NCBI GenBank assembly: GCA_046714355.1
Contig: JBKKAR010000105.1
Location: forward strand, 1-18,757
Direction: 5' to 3'
Source: JACDAN01 sp046714355
GTDB lineage: Bacteria; Actinomycetota; Thermoleophilia; Gaiellales; Gaiellaceae
DNA: 18,757 nucleotides
Position numbers and translations under genes: made by a program. This document shows, one piece after another, positions 1 to 6,833 of this stretch (position 1 is its first letter; the number at the start of each line of letters is the position of its first letter). The notes beneath the pieces were generated by a model that did not search any database, was not told where the DNA came from, and worked only from the letters and a program-made list of their open reading frames with translations.

Positions 1-598
1 GCACGAGGATCGCCGCCTCGTCGAGTACCACGTCCGTGGGGTCGACGCCAGCGAGCTTCGCAACGACCGCTAGGAAGCCGTGCCAGAGCGGGAACGCGTA
101 GCCGGGGTGCGGGCCGCCGTCGGCGAACTCGGCCACGGCGCCGAGCGACAGCTCGTCGAAGGATTCGAGCTTCCGGACCCGGGCCAGGTGGAAGAGTGCG
201 TCGCCGCCCAGCGCAGGCCCGAAGCGCCAGATGAAGGCGCCGAACGCCGCTCCTGCTCCGGCGACCGCCCAGGTCGCCCAGTGCAGCCGGATTTCGTCTA
301 CGCGGAAGGCGAACGGCAGAGCACCCAGGGCGATGGCGCCCATGACGATCAAGACCAACAGGATCGAGGTGCCGAGCGCGAAGGTCGCCACCAGGCCGAG
401 AAAGAGGACGCCGAGCGAGAGCGCGGCAGCCTCAGCGACTGCGGGTAGGCGAAGCGCCCGGGCGAGCAGCGCCCCGGGGATCAACAGACAGGCCGAAGCC
501 GCCGCCAATCGAAACGCCAGGCCGAGGCCGTCATCTGGAAGGAAGCGCGCGAAAACCAGCAGCGGGACCGCCGCAAGGACGAGTGGGATCCGGTTCAC
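1..598 (-). CDS. GT-C-like multi-pass membrane glycosyltransferase, N-terminal part (runs off the window)
   Basis: The 199 visible residues form a very hydrophobic protein with membrane segments near residues 3-20, 30-50, 58-75, 77-98 and 107-125. They are followed by an extracytoplasmic-looking stretch containing GGDALFHLARVRKL (about 131-143) and PHPGYAFPLWHG (about 163-174). An early Asp after a helix followed by a soluble loop is the layout of GT-C enzymes that use polyprenyl-phosphate sugars (GT39-like/DUF6541-like). I read it as one of these from architecture and motif feel, not from a firm match. The start is GTG at 598, whose GTGA overlaps the TGA stop of the upstream GT2 by 4 bases, so translation is probably coupled. 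The C-terminus lies outside the window. It could instead be another polysaccharide membrane protein, such as an O-antigen polymerase/ligase. Confidence 0.7.
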   Translation of the reverse strand, partial: MNRIPLVLAAVPLLVFARFLPDDGLGLAFRLAAASACLLIPGALLARALRLPAVAEAAALSLGVLFLGLVATFALGTSILLVLIVMGAIALGALPFAFRVDEIRLHWATWAVAGAGAAFGAFIWRFGPALGGDALFHLARVRKLESFDELSLGAVAEFADGGPHPGYAFPLWHGFLAVVAKLAGVDPTDVVLDEAAILV

Positions 599-1668
599 CG
601 CGCGGATTCGACCAGGCTCGTCGCCGAGGCGCCCGCCACCCACTCCGCTGCGTCCCGGTAGACCGCCCGCCGGTCGCCGCGGAAGATCAGCGAGCGGAGC
701 CGCAGGCCGGCCAGCATCACGCGCCGCGCCCGCTCGGCGGCCGTCTCGCCCCGGTGCTTGACCAGGAAGCGCAGGTGGCCGCGCACCTGCTCCCGGAAGA
801 GCATCGCGGACTCGCGGCGCCACGATGCGCCGCCCACGTGGACGGCCTCCGCCTCCGGGAAGAACAGCGTCCGCCAGCCGGCCTTCCGTGAGCGGTACGA
901 CCAGTCGGTCTCCTCGCTGAAGAGGAAGAACTCCTCGTCGAAGGGCCCGACGTCGTCGAACGCCTCACGCCGGATCAGGAAGACCGCCGCCTTGGCGAAC
1001 TCGACCTCGCGAACCTCGTCGTGCCGGAAGCCGCCACCGTAGAACGCGTTCAGCAGGCGTGACCGGGGCGCGAGCTTCCGCAGGAACAGGTACTCGGTCG
1101 CGAGGCGCCAGGGCGTCGGGAAGCCGCGCACCGAGGGCTGCAGCGAGCCGTCGGGGTTGAGCAGGCGCGGCGCGACCCACGCCGCGCGAGGAATCCCCTC
1201 GGCGAAACGGACTAATCGCTCGGCGGCGTCCTCGACGAGCCAGGCGTCAGAGTTGAGGACGAGGACATACGGCGACGAGGTCTCACGGATGCCGCGGTTC
1301 CAGCCGGCAGCAAGCCCACGGTTCTCCTGCTCGATAACCGTCACCGCCGGGAAGCGCTCGCGGACCAGATCCACCGTCCCGTCGGTCGAGCCGTGGTCGA
1401 CGAGGACTGTCTCGAGGCCGGCCACGCTCCCGAGCGCCTGCTCGACGTGCGGCAGCCCGTTGTACGTCACGACGACGGCCGAGACGGTACCTCCCGCTCG
1501 TGGACGCGAGCCGCTCCCGCCGGGCGAAGCCCGGCTCCGCGGCTCGCTTTCGCCTCTGGCCGCAGGATGCTGCGCGGCCGAGGCTTGTCCGTGCCCATCC
1601 GCACTGTCCTGCGCCTCGGCCGCTTGCCTCCTTTGCCAGAGGCGACCCACGGCCGGGAGGCTAGGCAT
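595..1668 (-). CDS. Family 2 glycosyltransferase with repeat-encoded N-terminal extension
   Basis: A cytoplasmic inverting GT-A (GT2) enzyme of 357 aa. The catalytic domain begins only at residue 62 (VSAVVVTYNG). It shows DHGSTDGT (91-98) in place of the usual DNxSxDGT, NRGLAAGWNRG (116-126), and LNSDAWL (138-144) at the metal/sugar-nucleotide site. Farther on, FDEEFFLFSEETDWSYR is typical of rhamnosyltransferase-like GT2 proteins. Residues 1-61 are low-complexity Ala/Arg/Ser/Gly and are encoded almost entirely by structured element A (1506-1645). There is no in-frame ATG, GTG or TTG between codon 7 and the domain, so ATG 1668 (8-base overlap with the upstream stop) or GTG 1650 must be the start unless a rare start is used. 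The acceptor is unknown. The gene sits between the flippase-like gene and the GT-C gene. Confidence 0.85.
   Translation of the reverse strand: MPSLPAVGRLWQRRQAAEAQDSADGHGQASAAQHPAARGESEPRSRASPGGSGSRPRAGGTVSAVVVTYNGLPHVEQALGSVAGLETVLVDHGSTDGTVDLVRERFPAVTVIEQENRGLAAGWNRGIRETSSPYVLVLNSDAWLVEDAAERLVRFAEGIPRAAWVAPRLLNPDGSLQPSVRGFPTPWRLATEYLFLRKLAPRSRLLNAFYGGGFRHDEVREVEFAKAAVFLIRREAFDDVGPFDEEFFLFSEETDWSYRSRKAGWRTLFFPEAEAVHVGGASWRRESAMLFREQVRGHLRFLVKHRGETAAERARRVMLAGLRLRSLIFRGDRRAVYRDAAEWVAGASATSLVESAR
1506..1645. repeat. Structured repeat element, copy A
   Basis: Hairpin 1 has an 8-bp stem (1506-1513/1540-1547), an internal loop CTCCC/TCCG, a 7-bp stem (1519-1525/1529-1535) and a GAA loop. Two bases later an 11-bp perfect stem (1550-1560/1635-1645) encloses 74 nt. 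Inside it are another 11-bp perfect inverted repeat (1574-1584/1613-1623), a GTGC/GCAC apex (1591-1594/1601-1604) and a competing 7-bp pairing (1561-1567/1607-1613). Copy B at 16388-16509 has the same order of parts. The element lies inside the minus-strand GT2 reading frame. I do not recognise it as a named element. It could be a REP-like or small mobile repeat, or a structured RNA. All pairings are Watson-Crick, so strand cannot be decided. Confidence 0.75.
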
Positions 1669-2632
1669 CCGGAACGGACCGCCGCGCAGGCGAGCGGATC
1701 GCCTCCCAGGCGAAGATCGCGGCGCCGGGGAGCGCGAGCCCGATCGTGGTCGCGAAGAACAGGAAGCCGGTCGCCGCGGCGGCGTCGGGACTGACGTCCA
1801 GCCTCGTCATGAAGCTGACGAAGAACGCCTCCCGCACCGCGAGTCCGTTGATCGTGAACGGGACGAGCATCACGAGGAAGAGCAACGGGCCGAGCACGAA
1901 GTAGGGCCGGGGCGAGAGGTCGACTCCGAGTGCCAGGCCGCACAGCCAGATCGCGAGGATTCGGACGACCTGGATCCCGATCGTCAATGTGAAGACGGCG
2001 AAGAGGACCGGAACCTGGTCGCGATAGCCGTGCATCCCGCGGTAGAGCCCGCGAACCGGCCGCTCGATGCGCAGTCTTGCCAGCAGCGGACGGAAGCGCC
2101 GAAGGCGGCTCCGGAGGCTTCGAGAGAAGATGACGAACCCTGCGACGACGGTCGCCACGACGAACAACCCCTCGATCCAGAGGTAGACGTCAACGTCGTA
2201 CTCGCCGACCGCCAGCGCCAGGCCGACGGCGGCGAGCAGGAGCGTCGCGACGCCGCCGATCGCCCGTTCGAGCAGGACGGAGCCGGCGATCGTCCCGGTG
2301 TTCCCGGGATGCCGCTTCGTCGTCTCGTAGATGCGGGCAGCGTCTCCTCCGACTGCTGTTGGAAGCACCTGGCCCGCCGCGTACGAGACGAAGTAGGCAC
2401 GTGTCAGCCAGGGGAGCCCGTCGTGGATCCCCTTGGCGTCGAGTAGCCACTTCCAGCGCAGCGCCATTGGCAATGTCGTCGCAAGAGTGATGCCGAGGGC
2501 GAGGAGGAAGTAGCCGAGGCGTGTCTCGGCCAGGATGTCGACCGTCCGCCCGACGTCGATCTTCCAGACGACGTAGGCCGTGCACAGCGCGGTGACGAGG
2601 AGGGTGAGGCCGACCTTTAGAGGTCGTTTCAT
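1661..2632 (-). CDS. Lysylphosphatidylglycerol-synthase TM-region / UPF0104-type membrane protein (putative lipid or glycan flippase)
   Basis: A 323-aa integral membrane protein with about eight hydrophobic segments, for example 7-23, 40-58, 126-143, 152-170, 208-236, 246-262 and 285-309. Family hallmarks of the LPG_synthase_TM fold (PF03706) are visible: QVLPTAVGGDAARIY (88-102), LLERAIGG (120-127) and VPFTINGLAVREA (257-269). It carries no C-terminal aminoacyl-transferase domain, so it is the membrane half only. Such proteins are common in glycan clusters and are thought to move lipids or lipid-linked intermediates, although biochemical proof is limited. Start ATG 2632 overlaps the stop of the DegT gene by 4 bases (ATGA). 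It may work with the neighbouring GT2 and GT-C enzymes in exporting or using a polyprenyl-linked sugar. Confidence 0.88.
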   Translation of the reverse strand: MKRPLKVGLTLLVTALCTAYVVWKIDVGRTVDILAETRLGYFLLALGITLATTLPMALRWKWLLDAKGIHDGLPWLTRAYFVSYAAGQVLPTAVGGDAARIYETTKRHPGNTGTIAGSVLLERAIGGVATLLLAAVGLALAVGEYDVDVYLWIEGLFVVATVVAGFVIFSRSLRSRLRRFRPLLARLRIERPVRGLYRGMHGYRDQVPVLFAVFTLTIGIQVVRILAIWLCGLALGVDLSPRPYFVLGPLLFLVMLVPFTINGLAVREAFFVSFMTRLDVSPDAAAATGFLFFATTIGLALPGAAIFAWEAIRSPARRSVPDA

Positions 2633-3729
2633 GTCAGTCGCGAGTGGACCCGGCGGAGCGCGTCGACCACGTCCGCAATGTCCTCGTCCGAGTGCGCCGG
2701 GGAGAGGGGCAGCGAGAGCACCTCGGCGCCTGCGCGCTCGGCGACCGGGAGCTCCGGTTGGTCGGGAAGGAGACGCCGGTAGGCAGTCAGCGTGTGCACC
2801 GGGAGGAAGTGGATGCTCGTGGCGATGTTCTCGTCGGCGAGGAGGGCGCTGTACTCGTCGCGCGTCCCGCCCGCGGCCTCAGGGTCGATGCGGACGACGT
2901 AGAGGTGGAGCGCGTGCGTATCCCGTTCGTCCCGCGCGAGTGCTTCGATCCCGTCGAGGGCGGCGACCGCGTCGTCGTAGGCGGCGAACTGGCGCTCCCG
3001 GATCGCGCGGTGGGCGTCGATCTTCCCGAGCTGGACGAGGGCGATCGCCGCCAGCACGTCGGAGAGGTTCGCCTTGTAGCCCGGGACGGCGATGTCGTAG
3101 AGCGAGCCGCCCTGGCGCCGCATCAGCCGGAGTTCCCGAATGGCGTCGGCGACGTCGTCGCGATCGGTCGTGACGATCCCACCCTCCCCGGCGGCCACGT
3201 TTTTCGTGGCGTAGAGCGAGAAGCACGTGGCGTCGGAGAGCGCGCCGATCTTCCGGCCGCGGTACTCGCTCTCGACGGCGTGAGCCGCGTCCTCGATCAC
3301 GGGCAGGCCGAGTCCCCAGAGCAGCTCGAGGTCGCAGACCTGGCCGGCGAGGTGAACGGGCAGGATCGCCTTCGTCCGCCCGGTGACGGCGGCGGCGGTG
3401 AGCTCGGGGTCGATGTTGAGGTCGGACTTTCGCACATCCACGAAGACCGGCGTCGCGCCGGTGTGGACGATCACGTTCGCCGTCGCCGGCCAGGTGATGG
3501 GCGTCGTGATCACCTCGTCGCCCGGGCCGATCCCGAGCGCGACGAGCGCAAGGTGCATGGCGGCGGTTCCCGAGGAGACGGCGAGTGCGTGCTTCGCGCC
3601 GACGTACTCGGCGAAGCGCCGCTCCAGCTCGGCCGCGTTCTCGGCGGTCGTCAGCCAGCCGGAACGGATCGTCCGCGCGACGGCTTCGATCTCCTCCTCG
3701 CCGACGGCGGGCGGCTGGAAGGAGAGCAT
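2629..3729 (-). CDS. DegT/DnrJ/EryC1/StrS-family PLP aminotransferase (sugar aminotransferase)
   Basis: A 366-aa cytoplasmic fold-type I PLP enzyme, predicted to transaminate a nucleotide-linked keto-sugar to an amino sugar. Visible motifs are SGWLTTAENAAELERRF (23-39), VSSGTAAMHL (51-60, phosphate cradle), GDEVITTPITWPATAN (70-85), IEDAAHA (145-151, Asp147 for the PLP nitrogen) and FSLYATKNVAAGEGG (170-184) with Lys176 as the Schiff-base lysine. Length is typical for the family (360-400 aa). I start it at ATG 3729 because homology begins at MLSFQPPAVGEEE. The open frame upstream only overlaps the ATP-grasp gene. There is a 10-base gap after the ATP-grasp stop. The adjacent SDR (4909-5898) is the likely source of the keto-sugar, and the ATP-grasp between them may act on the new amine. 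Confidence 0.93.
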   Translation of the reverse strand: MLSFQPPAVGEEEIEAVARTIRSGWLTTAENAAELERRFAEYVGAKHALAVSSGTAAMHLALVALGIGPGDEVITTPITWPATANVIVHTGATPVFVDVRKSDLNIDPELTAAAVTGRTKAILPVHLAGQVCDLELLWGLGLPVIEDAAHAVESEYRGRKIGALSDATCFSLYATKNVAAGEGGIVTTDRDDVADAIRELRLMRRQGGSLYDIAVPGYKANLSDVLAAIALVQLGKIDAHRAIRERQFAAYDDAVAALDGIEALARDERDTHALHLYVVRIDPEAAGGTRDEYSALLADENIATSIHFLPVHTLTAYRRLLPDQPELPVAERAGAEVLSLPLSPAHSDEDIADVVDALRRVHSRLT

Positions 3730-3739
3730 GGTCTTGCGT

Positions 3740-4948
3740 TTAGAGGACAGCTCGGGCACGGGCCGTCCGGAAGCGTACGAGAGCGGCAGCCGCTCTGGCC
3801 CGTTCGAGCGCCTCCTCCCTGCTCCCTCCGACCGCCTGAACGGCGCCGACGCGGTCGGATCCGCGCCGCAGCTCATCGACGGTGAACCCCGGCCGACGGT
3901 AGACGCGGACGCGCAAGACACCCTCGGTGTTCTCCGCTGCCTCCACGCCGTGGATGGCCTCGAGCTCGCCGGGCTCCGCGGTGAGAAAGACGGTGCAGGC
4001 GCCGCCCACCTGCGGCTCGGCGAGGAGAGCATCCGCCTCGGGCTGTTCACCGAGGGCTGCGGAGAGCGCGAGGCCGTTCAGGTCGACGCCGAGCGCCGCC
4101 AGGCAGAGCTCGGCGTCGTGGCCGCCGCCGAGGCGCGCGGCCACTTCGATCACCTTCGGCCCTTCGGAAGTGATCCGGAGCTGCGTGTAGGTCGGCCCGT
4201 CGTCAATCCCCAGAGCCTCGACGGCGCGCCGCGCCACCTCGGCCGCCTCACCGGCCGCGTCGGCCTCCGAAGGCCAGACATGGGCCAGTGCGACCCCGAA
4301 AGCCGGCGGGTCGGCCGTCAGCCGATCGGTCACGGTCAGCGGGTGAAAGCAGCCGTCGACGGAGAAAGCGACGACGGTGACCTCAGGCCCCTCGACGAGC
4401 TCCTCCACCAGACACGAGCCACTACGGGACTCGGCCAGCGCCAGTTCAATCGCCCCTTCAAGCTCGGACGGCTCTTCGACGACGCTGAGCCCCCGTTGGC
4501 CCTGGCGATCGGGAGCCTTGACGACGCACGGGATCGGGATTCCGTCGTTCGCGCCGGCCACCAGGAGCCAGGCCGGCTGCGGGACCTGCGCTGCGGCAAA
4601 ACGCTCGCGCTGTCGAGGCTTCGAGACGGCGAGGCCGGCCGTGGACGGCGAGAGGGGGTGCGAAACGCCGATCTTCTCCGCCACCCGGGCTGCGATCGCC
4701 ACGGGCCAGTCGATTCCCGGTGCGATGACGCCGTCGACCCGCTCGGCCTTGGCGAGCCGTTCGATGCCCCGCTCGTCCTCGGTCGAGATGATCGCGCGCC
4801 GGTCGGCGAGGGCGAAGCCCGGCGCCGACGGATCGCGGTCGAGGGCGATCACGTGGAGTCCGCCGGCCCGCGCAGCCTCGAGCAGCCCGAGCTGCGCCGG
4901 CCCCGCGCCTAGTACGAGGAGACTTTTTCCGGGATGTGCCCCCGCCAC
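3740..4948 (-). CDS. ATP-grasp carboxylate-amine ligase-like protein (ATP-grasp 1)
   Basis: A 402-aa soluble enzyme. Residues 8-100 form a Rossmann-like preATP-grasp domain (LLVLGAGPAQLGLL, ALDRDPSAPG). Then come the ATP-binding lysine region PCVVKAPD (140-147), the flexible loop RQGQRGL (148-154), the adenine-contact EELVEGPEV (182-190) and VIEVAARLGGGHD (266-278) at the metal site. The family joins a carboxylate to an amine through an acyl-phosphate. Here the canonical Glu-x-Asn of the metal site reads EVAAR. It shares the GQRGL loop, an FGVAxAHVxPS segment and EVAAR with the product of 11339-12589, so the two are clear paralogues. Start GTG 4948 overlaps the SDR gene by 40 bases; no later in-frame start precedes the conserved fold. 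Substrates are unknown; an amino-sugar or amino-acid amide is my inference. Confidence 0.88.
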   Translation of the reverse strand: MAGAHPGKSLLVLGAGPAQLGLLEAARAGGLHVIALDRDPSAPGFALADRRAIISTEDERGIERLAKAERVDGVIAPGIDWPVAIAARVAEKIGVSHPLSPSTAGLAVSKPRQRERFAAAQVPQPAWLLVAGANDGIPIPCVVKAPDRQGQRGLSVVEEPSELEGAIELALAESRSGSCLVEELVEGPEVTVVAFSVDGCFHPLTVTDRLTADPPAFGVALAHVWPSEADAAGEAAEVARRAVEALGIDDGPTYTQLRITSEGPKVIEVAARLGGGHDAELCLAALGVDLNGLALSAALGEQPEADALLAEPQVGGACTVFLTAEPGELEAIHGVEAAENTEGVLRVRVYRRPGFTVDELRRGSDRVGAVQAVGGSREEALERARAAAALVRFRTARARAVL

Positions 4949-5898
4949 CAGGCTTCATTGTCGCGATACCACTCGACGGTGCGGCGCAGCCCTTCCTCCA
5001 AGGAGGTCTGAGCCGCCCAGCCGAGCAAGCGCTCAGCCTTGTCCGTGGATCCGATATGGCGGTGCACCTGACCCGGCCGCTCCTCGACGTGTTCCTTCAG
5101 CGACGCGGGCTTGCCGGTGAGCTCGAGCACGAGATCCGCGATCTCCGAAACCGACACGTCCACGCCGGTCGCGACGTTGATCACCTCTCCGGCGACGGCG
5201 TCAAGATCCGCCTCGATCACGGCCTGAATCGCCTCTGCGTCGTCCTGGACGTAGAGCCAGTCACGGGTCGCCGTCCCGTCGCCATGCACGGTCAGCGGAT
5301 CGTCGGCGAGCGCCTGGAGGACGAAGCGTGGGATCACCTTCTCCGGATGCTGGTGGGGCCCGTAGTTGTTGAACGGCCGGACGATCACGATCGGGAGCCC
5401 GTAGGTGGCCCAGTAGGAATAGGCGAGGCGGTCGGCGCCCGCCTTCGTCGCCGCGTACGGGCTGCGCGGGTTGAGCGCGTGTTCCTCGTCCATGGGCTCC
5501 CGCTCGGCCGTCCCGTACACCTCGCTCGAGGAGATGAGGATGAAGCGCTCCACCGGCACCTTCCGCACGGCGTCGAGGAGGACGCGCGTCCCCTCCACGT
5601 TCGTGGCGACGAACTCGGAGGCGCCCTCGGCGATCGACTTCTCGACGTGCGACTCAGCCGCCGCGTTGACGATCACGTCGATACCGGCCACCACGCCGCG
5701 GACGAGCTCCTCGTCGCGGATGTCGCCGTGCACGAACGACAGACGCTCGTGCGAGCGGACGTCGCGCAGGTTCTCCAGGTTGCCGGCGTAGGTCAGGGAG
5801 TCGAGCGACACGACCTCGTACGGCGTCGCCCGCAGGAGGTGACGGATGAACGCGGACGAGATGAAGCCGGCGCCGCCGGTGACCAGGACTCGTTTCAC
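4909..5898 (-). CDS. NAD-dependent epimerase/dehydratase (RmlB/LegB-like SDR)
   Basis: A 329-aa extended short-chain dehydrogenase/reductase acting on a nucleotide sugar. It has LVTGGAGFISS near the N-terminus, LDSLTYAGNLENL (32-44), GDIRDEELV (58-66), NAAAESHVEKSI (78-89), ISSSEVYGT (122-130), SPYAATKAGAD (146-156; Tyr148/Lys152 of YxxxK) and RPFNNYGPHQHPEKVIPRF. Overall it resembles dTDP-glucose 4,6-dehydratases. The RmlB motif TDEVYG is replaced by SSEVYG, as in LegB-type UDP-GlcNAc 4,6-dehydratases, GDP-mannose dehydratases and many epimerases. A 4,6-dehydratase is likely but the sugar is not fixed. The last Gly of GxxGxxG is Ser14. Start GTG 5898 overlaps the GT2 stop by 4 bases. It probably supplies the keto-sugar for the downstream DegT enzyme. 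Confidence 0.9.
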   Translation of the reverse strand: MKRVLVTGGAGFISSAFIRHLLRATPYEVVSLDSLTYAGNLENLRDVRSHERLSFVHGDIRDEELVRGVVAGIDVIVNAAAESHVEKSIAEGASEFVATNVEGTRVLLDAVRKVPVERFILISSSEVYGTAEREPMDEEHALNPRSPYAATKAGADRLAYSYWATYGLPIVIVRPFNNYGPHQHPEKVIPRFVLQALADDPLTVHGDGTATRDWLYVQDDAEAIQAVIEADLDAVAGEVINVATGVDVSVSEIADLVLELTGKPASLKEHVEERPGQVHRHIGSTDKAERLLGWAAQTSLEEGLRRTVEWYRDNEAWWRGHIPEKVSSY

Positions 5899-6806
5899 AG
5901 CTCTCGATCGATCGTGTACAGCGGTCGTCCCTCCACGTCTCGCTGGATTCGCGCGAGGTACTCCCCGACGAGGGCGAGGATGAACCCTTGCACGCCGAGG
6001 ACGAAGACGATGAGCGCTCCACCAAAGAGGGGCCCCGGGAAATCCGCTTGGACGATCCAGTACGCAACCCCGTAGATCCCGAGGGCGACCGAAGCAAGGG
6101 TGCACAGCGTCCCGAGGGCGACGCCGATCCACTGGATCGGCTGGGGCCAGAAACCGGCGACGACGTGGAGCGCCAGCCGTGTGAGCCGGAGCGGCGTGTA
6201 GCGGGAGGCGCCGCCGCGAGCCTGGTGGGCGACGTCCACCTCGACGACCCTGGCGCCGCCGGAAAGGACGAGCGCCTTCGTGAACTTCTGGCGGCCGATC
6301 GCGCCGAGCATCGGCTCCAGCGCCGAGCGGCGGTACGCGTTGAACGCGCAGCCGAAATCGGAGATGTCCGATCCGGTGAACCGGCGCAGCATCCCGTTGA
6401 CGAGCCGCGACGGGAGCGTGCGGCCCCACGAGTCCCGCCGCGCGGCGCGCCGGCCGCTCGCTACGTCGCTCCCGTTCCGTACCGCGGCGACCAGGCTGGG
6501 AATGTCCTCCGGCGAGTTCTGGAGGTCGCCGTCCATCGTGACGAGGACGTCTCCCTTGGCCCGCACGAGCCCGGCGTGCATGGCCGGGTGCTGGCCGAAG
6601 TTCCGCTTGAGCCGCACGCCCCGCACCCGCTCGTCGGTCGCGTGGGCGCGCTCGACCTCGTCCCACGTGCCGTCGGTCGAGCCGTCGTCCACGAGCAGCA
6701 CCTCGAACTGCTCGCCCTCCAGCGTCTCGACCGTTCTGCGAACCAGATCGAGAACGGTGCCTCGCTCGTTGTAGAGCGTCACGACGACGGAAATCTCCGG
6801 TTTCAC
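5895..6806 (-). CDS. GT2 polyprenyl-phosphate glycosyltransferase (DPM1/GtrB/ArnC-like)
   Basis: A 303-aa enzyme predicted to transfer a sugar from a nucleotide donor to undecaprenyl phosphate at the inner face of the membrane. It has ISVVVTLYNE (5-14), VDDGSTDGT (39-47), NFGQHPAMHAGL (69-80), TMDGDLQNSPEDIP (90-103; DGD 92-94 replaces the usual DAD), and SDFGCAFNAYRR (149-160) as in ArnC/GtrB. Two membrane helices follow at about 226-250 and 258-284. Length and layout match the family. Start GTG 6806 is chosen because homology begins there and a TAGTCT hexamer lies 7 bases upstream, fitting a leaderless transcript. It heads a minus-strand operon of at least seven genes. A polyprenyl-phosphate sugar from this enzyme could feed the GT-C-like enzyme at the end of the operon. 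Confidence 0.92.
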   Translation of the reverse strand: MKPEISVVVTLYNERGTVLDLVRRTVETLEGEQFEVLLVDDGSTDGTWDEVERAHATDERVRGVRLKRNFGQHPAMHAGLVRAKGDVLVTMDGDLQNSPEDIPSLVAAVRNGSDVASGRRAARRDSWGRTLPSRLVNGMLRRFTGSDISDFGCAFNAYRRSALEPMLGAIGRQKFTKALVLSGGARVVEVDVAHQARGGASRYTPLRLTRLALHVVAGFWPQPIQWIGVALGTLCTLASVALGIYGVAYWIVQADFPGPLFGGALIVFVLGVQGFILALVGEYLARIQRDVEGRPLYTIDREL

Positions 6807-6813
6807 GGCACCG

Positions 6814-6819
6814 AGACTA
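6814..6819 (-). promoter_or_regulatory. Candidate -10 element (TAGTCT) for the large minus-strand operon
   Basis: On the minus strand TAGTCT is followed by 7 bases and then the GTG at 6806. This matches TANNNT of actinobacterial sigma-70-type -10 boxes at leaderless spacing. No convincing -35 is seen. It shares two bases with the plus-strand TACAAT at 6818-6823. Confidence 0.45.
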
Positions 6820-6823
6820 CAAT
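6818..6823 (+). promoter_or_regulatory. Candidate -10 element (TACAAT) for the eIF-2B-family gene
   Basis: TACAAT is one base from the consensus TATAAT and lies 10 bases before the proposed GTG start at 6834. No Shine-Dalgarno lies between, which suggests a leaderless or near-leaderless message. It overlaps the opposite-strand TAGTCT, so the ten bases AGACTACAAT may act as a bidirectional promoter core. Confidence 0.4.
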
Positions 6824-6833
6824 TGGGTGTCCT

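Noticed and set aside
231..1042. Several plus-strand open frames over the first kilobase
   Set aside because: Arg/Ser/Pro-rich and motif-free; the minus strand carries the GT-C-like and GT2 genes there.
4923..4929. T-tract as a possible terminator
   Set aside because: It lies inside the overlap of the SDR and ATP-grasp genes, encodes Lys/Val/Glu codons on the minus strand and has no adjoining stem.
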